Shown: positions 23,488 to 31,988 of the stretch, one piece after another
Position numbering within the stretch: the first letter of the stretch is position 1
Layout: the number at the start of each line of letters is the position of its first letter
NCBI RefSeq assembly: GCF_042684265.1
Contig: NZ_JBHULB010000001.1
Span: 1-64,000 of the forward strand
DNA: 64,000 nucleotides
Reading direction: 5' to 3'
From: Croceitalea marina
GTDB taxonomy: Bacteria > Bacteroidota > Bacteroidia > Flavobacteriales > Flavobacteriaceae
Made by a program: the position numbers and the translations under genes
The notes under the pieces: model-generated
The model's database searches: none
What the model was told of the DNA's origin: nothing
What the model saw: the letters and a program-made list of their open reading frames with translations, nothing else

Positions 23488-24819
23488 TTATTCTTTAAAG
23501 TGCCAAAACGGTATTTCTGCTTCGATATAGGTCTCTGTTGTATCCTTTACTTTTCGAAATCGGCGCAGTATTAGAAGATGTTTTCCTTCAGAGATTTCCC
23601 TAATGTCTATATTGGTCTCAAAACCTAATTGACCCTTAGTGTTTGTTGTGGCGATAAAATCTGAATCAAATTTTAAGGTGTCGATTTTAAAGGAATAGAT
23701 TTCATTAAAAAGGGTAACATATCGTTTTCTAAGACTATCCCTCTGTCTTCTATTTTTCCAACTGTTACCTGAACCGGTTATTTGAATATCAGAAGATAAA
23801 CCCCTTAGGTCTTTTTCAGGCTTGATGGTGGAGTCGTAAGCAAAAATTCGATCTTCAATATTTTCTTCAAAAGGGATAAAAACAGGTAAATAGGGGGTTC
23901 TGATTATTTTTGATGGAATTACTATTTCTCCTGGTAAATCTCCTTCCTCCGTGAGTAAATCTTGATAATTTTCTTTATTTGCAAAAATTGAGGATGAATC
24001 TCTATCCGCATCCAAATAATTAGATTTTTCATAAGTAAAAGATGCAAGAATTAATATGCATACATATATGGGCGTTAATAGAAGAATTAGCCTCTTGCCG
24101 AATTTGTTGTCTAGAAAATTGTAAACCAAGGGTCTGTATAAGAAAGATAAGGTCACAAAACTAAATATCCAATATATCGGAAAGTAGACTTTGGCTACCC
24201 ATTTGTTACGTTTGAGCAAACCTTGTGTAATAAAATCAAAAAAGGTCAAGAGCATGCCGATAACAAGAAAAATCATTAAAAAGATGCCAACTCCTTGCGA
24301 TATCCACCTAGGGAGAGTTTCATTATCGATAATAAAATTTGCAATCAGTACAAAACAAATGATGACTAAGGCCAAGGCTATCACGTAGAATATCAGTAGA
24401 AAAGAAATGGCGAAGAGTACACTACAATAATTTTCGAGACTACCAATATAGCGGTCGAACGATACTATTTTTTTTGAGAGATAGTTTTTGAATTTATCGG
24501 TATACTTTAATTTATCGAATTCAATGTCGCCCGAAACATAACGTAAGCCTAAAGCACCTATCCATAAACCCCTTAAAATAACGTGCAGCAATAGATTAAA
24601 AAGCAAAATTGAACAGGCAATAAGTGCGATAAAATGCACAACGAAACTATAGATTTGCCTTTCATTTTCTGCATTTAGCATTTCAATTTTTAAGGGCTCG
24701 TAAGCTGTAAAAAGCCCGAAAATGGCAAAACCAGAAATTAGAAGTTCCAGTTCCCAACTTTGTTGTTGTAGAGAGTCCAACAGCTTTCTAAATGCAGGAC
24801 TTTTATAATCGTTATTCAT
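23488..24819 (-). CDS. Membrane protein of unknown family, tandem paralogue 2
   Basis: 443 aa from ATG 24819 (MNNDYKSPAF), chosen because its neighbour starts equivalently (MSNDYNSSSF); longer in-frame starts at 24825 and 24840 (TTG) are less likely. A short N-terminal helix (LLDSLQQQSWELELLISGFAIFGLF, seen as motifs QQSWELEL and ISGFAIFGLF) leads into about six to seven transmembrane segments up to residue ~275, with a conserved loop GLWIGALGLRYVSGDIEFDKL. A ~165-residue C-terminal region follows, probably periplasmic, ending in IPFWHFKE. No family is recognised. It is about as long as, and collinear with, the preceding gene, from which it is separated by 36 nt. Confidence 0.85.
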   Translation of the reverse strand: MNNDYKSPAFRKLLDSLQQQSWELELLISGFAIFGLFTAYEPLKIEMLNAENERQIYSFVVHFIALIACSILLFNLLLHVILRGLWIGALGLRYVSGDIEFDKLKYTDKFKNYLSKKIVSFDRYIGSLENYCSVLFAISFLLIFYVIALALVIICFVLIANFIIDNETLPRWISQGVGIFLMIFLVIGMLLTFFDFITQGLLKRNKWVAKVYFPIYWIFSFVTLSFLYRPLVYNFLDNKFGKRLILLLTPIYVCILILASFTYEKSNYLDADRDSSSIFANKENYQDLLTEEGDLPGEIVIPSKIIRTPYLPVFIPFEENIEDRIFAYDSTIKPEKDLRGLSSDIQITGSGNSWKNRRQRDSLRKRYVTLFNEIYSFKIDTLKFDSDFIATTNTKGQLGFETNIDIREISEGKHLLILRRFRKVKDTTETYIEAEIPFWHFKE

Positions 24820-24855
24820 TGGCATGGTTGACTTTAACAAACAAGATACTAAAGT

Positions 24856-26208
24856 TTAGTCTTTATAATGCCAAAAAGGAATGGTTACCAAGGTGTCAAT
24901 TTTAATTTTCTTTTTAAAAAGTTCGTTATCGCCAGCTGGTCCTACAATATGTAAAAGATGTTTCCCTTTTCCTATTGTCGATATATCCAAAAAGGTTTCG
25001 AACTGAAGCCGCCCATTTGAATTTGTCGTGTAAATGAACTCTTTTTCTACTATGGTTGAATCAATAAGTACTTCGTACATATTATTTACCACATTCAAGT
25101 ATTTTTTTTGTTGTTCTACGTCTTTATTGTTGCCTATAGAAAGGGTTAATCCTGGAATCGACATGCTTTTTCCATTAAAGCCGTAGCCTCTTTCATCTTT
25201 GTTAGGCTTTAGAGTGCTATCTTTTTCAAAAACGGCATTCTCTTTAAATGTGGTAAAAGGTATCTTAAGGGGCAGGTACGATGTGGTGATAATTTTTGAG
25301 GGTATCGTGGCAAAATCAATTAAATCTTCGCTATTGTCGATAACATCTTCGTAATTGCCTTTATTGGCATAAATGGCACTTGAGTCTCCAGTGGTAGTTA
25401 AGTAATTGGAATGCTGCTTTGAGAAAGAACTTAGTAAGAAGCTGATAAGTAAATAGGCAGGTAAAATAAAAGTAGCTAACCATTTGGTTCTTTTTTGATC
25501 TAAAAAATTGTAGACCAAAGGTCGATATAAAAAAGAAAGGGTTATGATGCTGAAAAAACGATAAACGGGATAATAAATTTTTGGTCTTAAATTACCTTTC
25601 TTTAAGATGCCCATGCCTATGAAATCTATAAAAATGAGCAAAGCAAAAGAAAAGTAGAAGAATGCCCAATACACATTAAAAATAACCTGCTGTTCACTGC
25701 TGAAAATATCGGTAAGCTCTACTAAATTACTGACTAGAATATAGAAACCGATTATTAGCATATATGCCATAAAGTAAAATATCATTAAAAAAGCGATGGC
25801 AAATAGGGTACTACAGATATTCTCTAATCGCGATATATACCTGTCAAAAGAACCTACTTTTTTGGTAAGGTGGTCCGTGAATTTTTTGGAGTATTGCAAT
25901 TCATCATAGTCAATTTCATTTGAAACATATCTAAGTCCAAGAGCCCCGATCCATACACCCCTCAAAATCACATGCACCAAAAGCACCACCAGTAAAATAC
26001 TAAGTGCGGGGTATACCGTTTGTATAAAAAAACGATAAATGAAGTCATCATTGCCAATGGCCTTCATTAGTTCTTCTTTAAGCGGATTCATTACCTGAAA
26101 AAGACCAAAAATGGCAAAACCTGATATCAGTAATTCTAACTGCCAACTTTCTTGTTGAAGCTTATCAAGCAATTTTTTAAAAGAAGAACTATTGTAATCG
26201 TTGCTCAT
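24856..26208 (-). CDS. Membrane protein of unknown family, tandem paralogue 1
   Basis: 450 aa. It shares its full layout with the next gene: QQESWQLELLISGFAIFGLF at the N-terminus, GVWIGALGLRYVSNEIDYDEL, FDRYISRLENICSTLFAIAFL, SFLYRPLVYNFLDQK, SAIYANKGNYEDV, a conserved TIPSKIITTSYLP, and the end IPFWHYKD. The two are clearly duplicates that have diverged, most in the C-terminal domain. By topology the first ~280 residues are membrane and the rest soluble. No catalytic motif is visible. The gene is first in the DoxX-containing unit, and a strong terminator separates it from htpG. Confidence 0.85.
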   Translation of the reverse strand: MSNDYNSSSFKKLLDKLQQESWQLELLISGFAIFGLFQVMNPLKEELMKAIGNDDFIYRFFIQTVYPALSILLVVLLVHVILRGVWIGALGLRYVSNEIDYDELQYSKKFTDHLTKKVGSFDRYISRLENICSTLFAIAFLMIFYFMAYMLIIGFYILVSNLVELTDIFSSEQQVIFNVYWAFFYFSFALLIFIDFIGMGILKKGNLRPKIYYPVYRFFSIITLSFLYRPLVYNFLDQKRTKWLATFILPAYLLISFLLSSFSKQHSNYLTTTGDSSAIYANKGNYEDVIDNSEDLIDFATIPSKIITTSYLPLKIPFTTFKENAVFEKDSTLKPNKDERGYGFNGKSMSIPGLTLSIGNNKDVEQQKKYLNVVNNMYEVLIDSTIVEKEFIYTTNSNGRLQFETFLDISTIGKGKHLLHIVGPAGDNELFKKKIKIDTLVTIPFWHYKD

Positions 26209-26245
26209 GGTTGGTTTATTGATGTTCTAATATAGAGCTTTTACA

Positions 26246-26282
26246 TAAAAAAACGCTCATAGAAGCTATGAGCGTTTTATAG
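26246..26282. terminator. Strong bidirectional terminator downstream of htpG
   Basis: An 11-bp stem AACGCTCATAG/CTATGAGCGTT (26252-26262 with 26266-26276), a 3-nt loop, A-run on the left and T-run on the right. It terminates htpG on the minus strand. Confidence 0.85.
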
Positions 26283-26310
26283 GCTAAAATTCAGACTGGG
26301 TTTGAGTTAA

Positions 26311-28200
26311 TTACTTTATCATATCGTAACTACGATTAATGAAATTAGTAAGTTCTTCACCTTTTAAAAGTCCTTTGGATAAGCGAGCTAAATCTAAAGA
26401 CTGATTAATGAGTCGCTCCCTTTTCTTAGCTGTTTTGGTATTTAAAATTTCACCTACCAGTTCATTGTTGGTATTAACGATTAAGTTGAACATATCTGGC
26501 ATATTACCCATACCGAACATTCCTCCGCCCCCTGTTTGCTGCATATCTTTCATTCTACGCATAAATTCTGGCTCAGTGATGATAAATGGTTGTGCCGAGC
26601 TGTCCATCGCTTCTAATTGCACCGTAAAACCTTTAGATGGGTCAATTACTTTTTCAATCTCACCTTTTAACTTTTCTTTTTCTTCATCAGAAAGTTTAGA
26701 AATAGTGGTGTCTTCTTTTTTGATAAGATTATCGATATGGTCGGCATCAACACGGGCAAAAGAAATCTTTTCTTTCGAAGTCTCTAATTTTTGCATTAGA
26801 TGAGGTACAATAGGCGAGTCTAATAATAATACTTCATAACCTTTTGCTTTTGCAGCTTCGATGTAGCTGTGTTGTGCTTCCTTGTCAGATGCGTAAAGAA
26901 TAACCAGCTTGTCATCTTTATCGGTCTGGGTATCCTTTATTTTAGCCTCTAGCTCTTCAAAAGTGAAGTACTTACCATCAATGGTCGGATATAGGGCAAA
27001 TTTGTCGGCCTTTTCAAAGAACTTATCTTCAGAAAGCATACCATATTCAATGACTACTTTAATGTCGTTCCATTTTTGCTCGAAGTCTTCACGGCTATTC
27101 TTGAAAAGTGAGCTTAACTTATCAGCTACCTTTTTAGTAATGTAAGATGAAATCTTTTTAACGGCACCGTCAGCTTGTAAATAAGAACGTGATACATTTA
27201 AGGGAATATCAGGAGAATCTATTACACCACGTAGCATGGTTAAAAACTCTGGCACTATACCCTCGACATTATCGGTAACGAATACCTGGTTCTGATATAA
27301 TTGTATCTTATCTTTTTGAATGTTGAGGTCATTGGTCAACTTAGGGAAGTATAAAATGCCTGTTAAGTTAAATGGGTAGTCTACATTCAAATGAATATTG
27401 AACAATGGCTCCTCGAACTGCATGGGGTACAGTTCCCTGTAGAAACCTTTATAATCTTCATCTTTTAAATCTGCAGGTTTTTTTGTCCATGCAGGGTTTG
27501 GATTATTTATAATATCGTCAACCTCTTTGGTAGGAGCTGGGTCTTCTTCTTTTGCACCTTCTGGCTTGGGCAGTGTTTCTGTTTTTGTTCCGAACTTGAT
27601 CGGAATAGGCATAAATTTGTTGTATTTGGTCAAAAGTTCACGTATTCTAGAATCTTCCAAAAATTCAGTTGAATCCTCGGCAACATGAAGCACAATTTCA
27701 GTACCTCTATCTTCCTTTTTAGCCTTTTTTAATTCAAATTCTGGTGATCCATCGCAAGACCAATGCACGGCTGGTTGGTCTTTAAAACTTTTGGTGATAA
27801 TCTCAACTTTTTCAGCAACCATAAAAGCTGAATAGAAACCTAGGCCAAAATGCCCTATAATACCAGCGTCTTTACCGGCATCTTTATACTTATCTAAAAA
27901 CTCTTCTGCACCTGAAAAAGCTACCTCGTTAATGTATTTCTTGACTTCGTCTTCGGTCATACCGATGCCTTGGTCGATAATATGTATTTTTTTGGCATCC
28001 TTATCCACTTTGATTTCAATTAGCGGATTGCCATATTCTACTTTCGCTTCTCCAATGGAAGTAAGATGCTTGAGTTTTAAAGTAGCGTCTGTCGCGTTCG
28101 AAATCAACTCACGTAAAAATATTTCATGGTCGCTGTAGAGAAACTTTTTAATTAGCGGAAAAATATTTTCTACCGAAACATTAATTTTACCTGTCGCCAT
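26311..28200 (-). CDS. htpG: Molecular chaperone HtpG (Hsp90 family)
   Basis: 629 aa from ATG 28200 (MATGKINVSVENIFPL), the family-typical N-terminus; an 11-codon upstream extension was dropped. GHKL ATPase motifs: FLRELISNATDAT, DQGIGMTEDE, GHFGLGFYSAFMV, GTEIVLHV. Middle domain with NVSRSYLQADGAVKKIS and dimerisation domain to the C-terminus follow. It is the ATP-dependent cytosolic chaperone, normally heat-inducible. The gene is single. Its 5' region contains a small hairpin (28227-28240). Confidence 0.96.
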   Translation of the reverse strand: MATGKINVSVENIFPLIKKFLYSDHEIFLRELISNATDATLKLKHLTSIGEAKVEYGNPLIEIKVDKDAKKIHIIDQGIGMTEDEVKKYINEVAFSGAEEFLDKYKDAGKDAGIIGHFGLGFYSAFMVAEKVEIITKSFKDQPAVHWSCDGSPEFELKKAKKEDRGTEIVLHVAEDSTEFLEDSRIRELLTKYNKFMPIPIKFGTKTETLPKPEGAKEEDPAPTKEVDDIINNPNPAWTKKPADLKDEDYKGFYRELYPMQFEEPLFNIHLNVDYPFNLTGILYFPKLTNDLNIQKDKIQLYQNQVFVTDNVEGIVPEFLTMLRGVIDSPDIPLNVSRSYLQADGAVKKISSYITKKVADKLSSLFKNSREDFEQKWNDIKVVIEYGMLSEDKFFEKADKFALYPTIDGKYFTFEELEAKIKDTQTDKDDKLVILYASDKEAQHSYIEAAKAKGYEVLLLDSPIVPHLMQKLETSKEKISFARVDADHIDNLIKKEDTTISKLSDEEKEKLKGEIEKVIDPSKGFTVQLEAMDSSAQPFIITEPEFMRRMKDMQQTGGGGMFGMGNMPDMFNLIVNTNNELVGEILNTKTAKKRERLINQSLDLARLSKGLLKGEELTNFINRSYDMIK

Positions 28201-28362
28201 AATTACTTTGATTTTATTGTATTTCATCCGCAAAGGCGGACTTTTCTTTATTTATAATTCACAAACCCCTTTTCAAAAAAAGTACCACAGCCGAAAAAGG
28301 TGACAAACTGACACCAGGATAGGATCAATTATTTTTAAGCTCAAAAGTTTAACAAATATTTT

Positions 28363-28390
28363 GTTTAATTAATTTAAAAATTAATTAAAC
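28363..28390. promoter_or_regulatory. Perfect 28-nt palindrome, candidate TetR operator
   Basis: GTTTAATTAATTT, two A, then AAATTAATTAAAC: 13 of 13 positions pair. A second dyad, AACAAA-TAT-TTTGTT (28351-28365), overlaps its left end. It lies upstream of the short ORF and in front of a TetR-family gene. TetR regulators usually bind palindromes of this size near their own gene, so this is a good operator candidate. It could also fold as a hairpin if transcribed. Confidence 0.5.
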
Positions 28391-28429
28391 ATTATATATC
28401 TTTACACAGTTGTAAGGATAAATTTTGCT

Positions 28430-28480
28430 ATGAAAAAGTTTATTACAACAAGTTTGTTTATTTATTGGTTAGGTTGTTGA
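28430..28480 (+). CDS. Putative 16-aa leader peptide
   Basis: ATG at 28430 encodes MKKFITTSLFIYWLGC, then TGA at 28478-28480. The N-terminus (MKK followed by hydrophobic residues) is plausible for a translated start, and TGA overlaps the 5' arm of the following terminator by two bases. The peptide ends in aromatic residues, Leu-Gly-Cys and stop. Evidence is only the ORF and its position, so translation is uncertain. If real, it could be a leader peptide controlling readthrough into tetR-ubiB, or the coding part of a small separate RNA. Confidence 0.35.
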   Translation: MKKFITTSLFIYWLGC

Positions 28481-28518
28481 AAACGTGTTCTTGCTAAGGG
28501 AACACGTTTTCTCTTTTT
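28479..28518 (+). terminator. Strong Rho-independent terminator/attenuator upstream of tetR
   Basis: A 12-bp perfect stem GAAAACGTGTTC/GAACACGTTTTC (28479-28490 with 28500-28511), 9-nt loop, then CTCTTTTTG. No annotated gene lies upstream on this strand except the 16-codon ORF, so it must end a short RNA or attenuate the tetR transcript. Confidence 0.8.
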
Positions 28519-28554
28519 GTCAGATCATTAACAGAATCTATGTTTATAATATTG

Positions 28555-28562
28555 TAAATTTG
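28555..28562 (+). promoter_or_regulatory. -7 promoter element (TAAATTTG) for tetR
   Basis: An exact TAnnTTTG match 19 nt before the tetR ATG and downstream of the terminator. tetR may therefore have its own promoter in addition to any readthrough. Confidence 0.5.
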
Positions 28563-28581
28563 TTTTAACAAAAAACTGAAT

Positions 28582-29241
28582 ATGGCTACAAAGGCAAGCA
28601 CGACAAAAATAACAGAAAATAAAATCATCGCATTTTATATGGATTACGTTTTGGAACACGAAATGCATCCGAAATCGGTCTATAAATTTTGTAAAGAAAA
28701 TAAAATCAAAGAAGATGAATTTTACGGCTTTTTTGGTTCTTTCGAAGCTTTGCAAAAAGGGATATGGAATAAGTTTCATTCCAATACAATTGATCTTCTG
28801 AATAAAAATAAGGAGTACGGTAGCTTTAGCAACAAAGACAAAATGCTCACTTATTTTTACACCTTTTTTGAACTTTTAACCTTAAATCGCAGTTATGTAC
28901 TTTTTTCTTTGGACGGAAAAAGACAGTTATTGGATAAGATGGGAGAACTTAAAGAGCTAAGGTCACATCTTAAAGGTTTTGCAACGGAGCTTATTGAAGA
29001 AGGTAATGCAGATAAGACCCTAAAGATAACAAAGCAGAGTCCGAGAATATTTTCAGAGGGTGCCTGGGTGCAATTTTTGTTTTTGCTGAAATTTTGGATA
29101 GATGACTCTTCAGCTGGTTTTGAAAAAACTGATTTAGCAATAGAAAAGTCGGTTACCACAATATTTGATCTTTTTGATAATACCCCCTTAGAAAGTATTA
29201 TCGATTTTGGTAAATTTTTATACAAAGAGAACTTCGCTTAG
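28582..29241 (+). CDS. TetR-family transcriptional regulator
   Basis: 219 aa. The N-terminal ~50 residues follow the TetR helix-turn-helix plan (NKIIAFYMDYVLEHEMHPKSVYKFCKENKIKEDEFYGFF seen as motifs KSVYKFCKENKIK and EFYGFFGSFEALQKGIW), somewhat degenerate. The C-terminal ligand domain resembles the flavobacterial TetR C-terminal family linked to ABC1 kinases. It is followed after 10 nt by the ABC1 kinase gene, so the two are co-transcribed and possibly autoregulated through the upstream palindrome. Confidence 0.87.
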   Translation: MATKASTTKITENKIIAFYMDYVLEHEMHPKSVYKFCKENKIKEDEFYGFFGSFEALQKGIWNKFHSNTIDLLNKNKEYGSFSNKDKMLTYFYTFFELLTLNRSYVLFSLDGKRQLLDKMGELKELRSHLKGFATELIEEGNADKTLKITKQSPRIFSEGAWVQFLFLLKFWIDDSSAGFEKTDLAIEKSVTTIFDLFDNTPLESIIDFGKFLYKENFA

Positions 29242-29251
29242 TACTATAAAT

Positions 29252-30562
29252 ATGAAGACACTAGATAAGATACCTACGGGAAAGATTGAGCGTGCTGGGA
29301 AATTGGTAAAAACTGGTGTGAAAATAGGTGGTAACTATGCCAAATACTATAGTAAGAAACTAGTCAACCCGAATTTAAGTAAAGATGAGCTTAATGAGGA
29401 TAATGCGGGTGACATTTATGACGGGCTAAAAAGTTTAAAAGGCAGTGCGCTTAAAGTAGCCCAGATGCTAAGTATGGAGAAAAACCTGCTACCTAGTGCC
29501 TACGTAGAGAAATTTTCTCTTTCTCAATTTTCTGTACCACCGCTTTCTGCACCATTGGTCCGTAAAACTTTCAAAAAATATCTTGGTAAATTTCCAGAGG
29601 AGATTTTTGACACCTTTGAGCGTGATTCGGTTAACGCTGCGAGTATCGGTCAAGTACACAAAGCCACTAAAGATGGCAGAAAACTAGCTGTCAAAATTCA
29701 ATATCCTGGGGTTGCGGAAAGTATAAGCAGTGATTTAGCTATAGTTAAGCCTATTGCCATTCGCATGTTCAACTTGCAGGGAAAAGACTCCGATAAATAT
29801 TTTAAGGAAGTTGAGAATAAATTGGTAGAAGAGACCAATTACATTTTAGAGTTAAAACAAAGTAAGGAGATAACTGAAGCCTGTGCGGTTATACCCAATA
29901 TGGAGTTCCCTAAATATTATGAAGAACTTTCTAGCGAACGAATCATTACGATGGACTGGATGAAAGGAGTTCATCTAAGTGAGTTTGCTAAAGCCGGGTT
30001 CGCACAAAAAATCGGAAATAAGCTAGGGCAAGCCCTTTGGGACTTTTACATGTTTCAAATTCACGGTTTGCGAAAAGTACATGCTGACCCCCACCCAGGT
30101 AATTTTCTAGTAAGTAAAGAAAATACTTTAATCGCTATCGATTTTGGCTGTATTAAAGAGATTCCAGATGAGTTTTATATTCCCTACTTTGAGTTGGCGA
30201 AGAAAGAAAACATCAATAGCGATGAAATCTTTATGGAAAAGCTTTATGAACTTGAAATATTGACGCCAACAGATTCTCAAAAAGAACTAGACTTTTTCAC
30301 GGCCTTGTTTAAAGAGATGCTAAGTCTATTTACCTCGCCTTTTCATGAAGAAGAGTTCGACTTTGGTTCTGATGTCTTTTGGGCTAAAATAGCGGACCTT
30401 AGCGAACGCTATTCCAAAGACGAGCAAATACGAAAAATGAACGGTAATCGCGGCTCAAAACATTTTTTATATATGAACCGTACTTTCTTCGGTCTCTACA
30501 ATCTTTTACACGATTTAAAGGCCAAGGTCACGGTAAATAATTTTAGACAGTATCTGGACTAA
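29252..30562 (+). CDS. ABC1/UbiB (AarF) family kinase-like protein
   Basis: 436 aa from ATG 29252 (MKTLDKIPTGK). Atypical kinase of the ABC1/UbiB family. KGSALKVAQMLSMEKNLLP is the KxGQ-type motif of the family; VNAASIGQVHKAT is the alanine-rich nucleotide-binding loop; KLAVKIQYPGV carries the ATP-binding lysine; VHADPHPGNFLV and IAIDFGCIKEIP are the catalytic and metal-binding loops. In other organisms such proteins support quinone synthesis or lipid homeostasis; this one's substrate is unknown. It is the second gene of the tetR unit. Confidence 0.92.
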   Translation: MKTLDKIPTGKIERAGKLVKTGVKIGGNYAKYYSKKLVNPNLSKDELNEDNAGDIYDGLKSLKGSALKVAQMLSMEKNLLPSAYVEKFSLSQFSVPPLSAPLVRKTFKKYLGKFPEEIFDTFERDSVNAASIGQVHKATKDGRKLAVKIQYPGVAESISSDLAIVKPIAIRMFNLQGKDSDKYFKEVENKLVEETNYILELKQSKEITEACAVIPNMEFPKYYEELSSERIITMDWMKGVHLSEFAKAGFAQKIGNKLGQALWDFYMFQIHGLRKVHADPHPGNFLVSKENTLIAIDFGCIKEIPDEFYIPYFELAKKENINSDEIFMEKLYELEILTPTDSQKELDFFTALFKEMLSLFTSPFHEEEFDFGSDVFWAKIADLSERYSKDEQIRKMNGNRGSKHFLYMNRTFFGLYNLLHDLKAKVTVNNFRQYLD

Positions 30563-30671
30563 ATATAATATCCAAGGTTTAAAATAAATCCGAATGTTTT
30601 AGTACCATCAATTTATTTTTTACTTTACCGATTCAATTACTCATCTCTAATGGGTTTCAAACACATTTTTT

Positions 30672-31679
30672 ATGTATAATTCTAAAATTATAGGTCTTGG
30701 CCATTACGTTCCTGATAATGTTGTAACCAATGATGATCTTTCTAAGTTAATGGATACCAATGATGAATGGATTCAAGAACGTACAGGAATTAAAGAAAGA
30801 AGACATGTAGTAAAAGGTGAAGATACTACGACTACAATGGGGGTCAAAGCAGCCAAAGTAGCTATAGAACGAGCAGGAATAGATAAAGATGACATTGATT
30901 TTATTGTTTTTGCAACCTTGAGTCCAGACTATTATTTCCCTGGTCCGGGCGTTTTGGTGCAACGAGATTTAGGTATCAAAACTGTAGGTGCCCTTGATGT
31001 TAGAAACCAATGTTCTGGGTTCGTATATGGAATATCGGTTGCCGACCAATATGTAAAAAGTGGTATGTACAAAAATGTTTTGGTCATTGGTTCTGAGGTA
31101 CATTCTACAGGGTTGGATATGACAACAAGGGGTAGGGGAGTATCCGTTATTTTTGGGGATGGTGCAGGTGCTGCCGTTGTTAGTAGAGAAGAAGATACCT
31201 CAAAAGGTATTCTTTCAACCCATTTGCATTCCGAAGGGCAACACGCAGAAGAACTTTCGCTTATTGCGCCTGGCATGGGCAAACGATGGGTAACCGATAT
31301 CATAGATGACAATGATCCTAATGATGAATCCTATTTTCCTTACATGAACGGGCAATTTGTATTCAAAAATGCGGTAGTTCGTTTTAGCGAAGTGATAATG
31401 GAAGGCTTGCAAACAAACGGATTAAATCCTTCCGACATTAATATGTTGGTTCCGCACCAGGCAAACCTTAGAATTTCTCAGTTTGTACAAAAGAAGTTTG
31501 GGCTTTCGAACGATCAAGTGTATAATAACATTATGCACTATGGCAATACAACTGCGGCCTCAATACCTATAGCTTTGACCGAAGCTTGGGAAAAAGGTAA
31601 AATTAATGACGGTGATTTAGTAGTACTGGCAGCCTTTGGTAGTGGATTTACTTGGGGTAGTGCCATTATTAGATGGTAA
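30672..31679 (+). CDS. fabH: 3-oxoacyl-ACP synthase III (KAS III, FabH-like)
   Basis: 335 aa. Thiolase-fold enzyme with the Cys-His-Asn triad visible in NQCSGFVYG, VPHQANLRI and HYGNTTAASIP. The N-terminal WIQERTGIKERRH and the C-terminal GSGFTWGSAIIRW are typical. KAS III condenses acetyl-CoA (or branched acyl-CoA) with malonyl-ACP to start fatty-acid synthesis. The gene stands alone, away from plsX/rpmF, so it may be a second KAS III paralogue with another acyl preference. A terminator follows at 31684. Confidence 0.93.
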   Translation: MYNSKIIGLGHYVPDNVVTNDDLSKLMDTNDEWIQERTGIKERRHVVKGEDTTTTMGVKAAKVAIERAGIDKDDIDFIVFATLSPDYYFPGPGVLVQRDLGIKTVGALDVRNQCSGFVYGISVADQYVKSGMYKNVLVIGSEVHSTGLDMTTRGRGVSVIFGDGAGAAVVSREEDTSKGILSTHLHSEGQHAEELSLIAPGMGKRWVTDIIDDNDPNDESYFPYMNGQFVFKNAVVRFSEVIMEGLQTNGLNPSDINMLVPHQANLRISQFVQKKFGLSNDQVYNNIMHYGNTTAASIPIALTEAWEKGKINDGDLVVLAAFGSGFTWGSAIIRW

Positions 31680-31683
31680 AAAT

Positions 31684-31716
31684 AAACCCTAGCTTTTACA
31701 CTAGGGTTTCTTATTG
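31684..31716. terminator. Bidirectional terminator after fabH
   Basis: AAACCCTAG/CTAGGGTTT stem (31684-31692 with 31701-31709), 8-nt loop. On the plus strand it is followed by TTTCTTATTG, and on the minus strand by TTTATTTTTA. Confidence 0.75.
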
Positions 31717-31784
31717 ATTTCTTGATGTAGAACTAACCAACCAATTTCTATCTCAAACAAACCAATACCTTAATTCCTTTTTAA

Positions 31785-31813
31785 AAAGACGCCAATATCT
31801 AAATGATGTTACA
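31785..31813 (-). promoter_or_regulatory. Possible ECF-type promoter (TGTAACA-N15-CGTCTTT, minus strand)
   Basis: On the minus strand TGTAACA (31813-31807), a 15-nt spacer and CGTCTTT (31791-31785) nearly match the divergent ECF promoters at 22067-22150, with one spacer base fewer. A transcript would run left to the hairpin at 31684-31709, giving an RNA of about 70-90 nt. Confidence 0.35.
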
Positions 31814-31882
31814 TTAAAACCTGGCTTTAACAATTTTTAAGAGTGCGGTTGCAGTTATTTTTAGGTAAGCATTTAAAAAAAG

Positions 31883-31916
31883 AACCCTGACTCCAATAAA
31901 GAAGTCAGGGTTTTGT
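31883..31916. terminator. Terminator hairpin in the fabH/CoA-binding intergenic region
   Basis: AACCCTGACT/AGTCAGGGTT stem (31883-31892 with 31903-31912), 10-nt loop, TTTTGTC on the right, and a run of A on the left that gives CTTTTTTT on the minus strand. It is not adjacent to the end of any annotated gene. Confidence 0.75.
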
Positions 31917-31988
31917 CATTGATAAGCTATACTAAACACTAACCATTAACTATAAAAAATACAGTCTTACCAATGATTAAAATTTTAA

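Larger units (their letters stand above)
28201..28581. other. 381-nt intergenic region between htpG and tetR
   Basis: Divergent region. From left to right it holds a small hairpin in the htpG leader (TCCGC/GCGGA, 28227-28240), an unassigned stretch 28241-28350, overlapping inverted repeats (28351-28390), a 16-codon ORF (28430-28480), a strong terminator (28479-28511) and a -7 element for tetR (28555-28562). The parts are listed separately. Confidence 0.8.
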
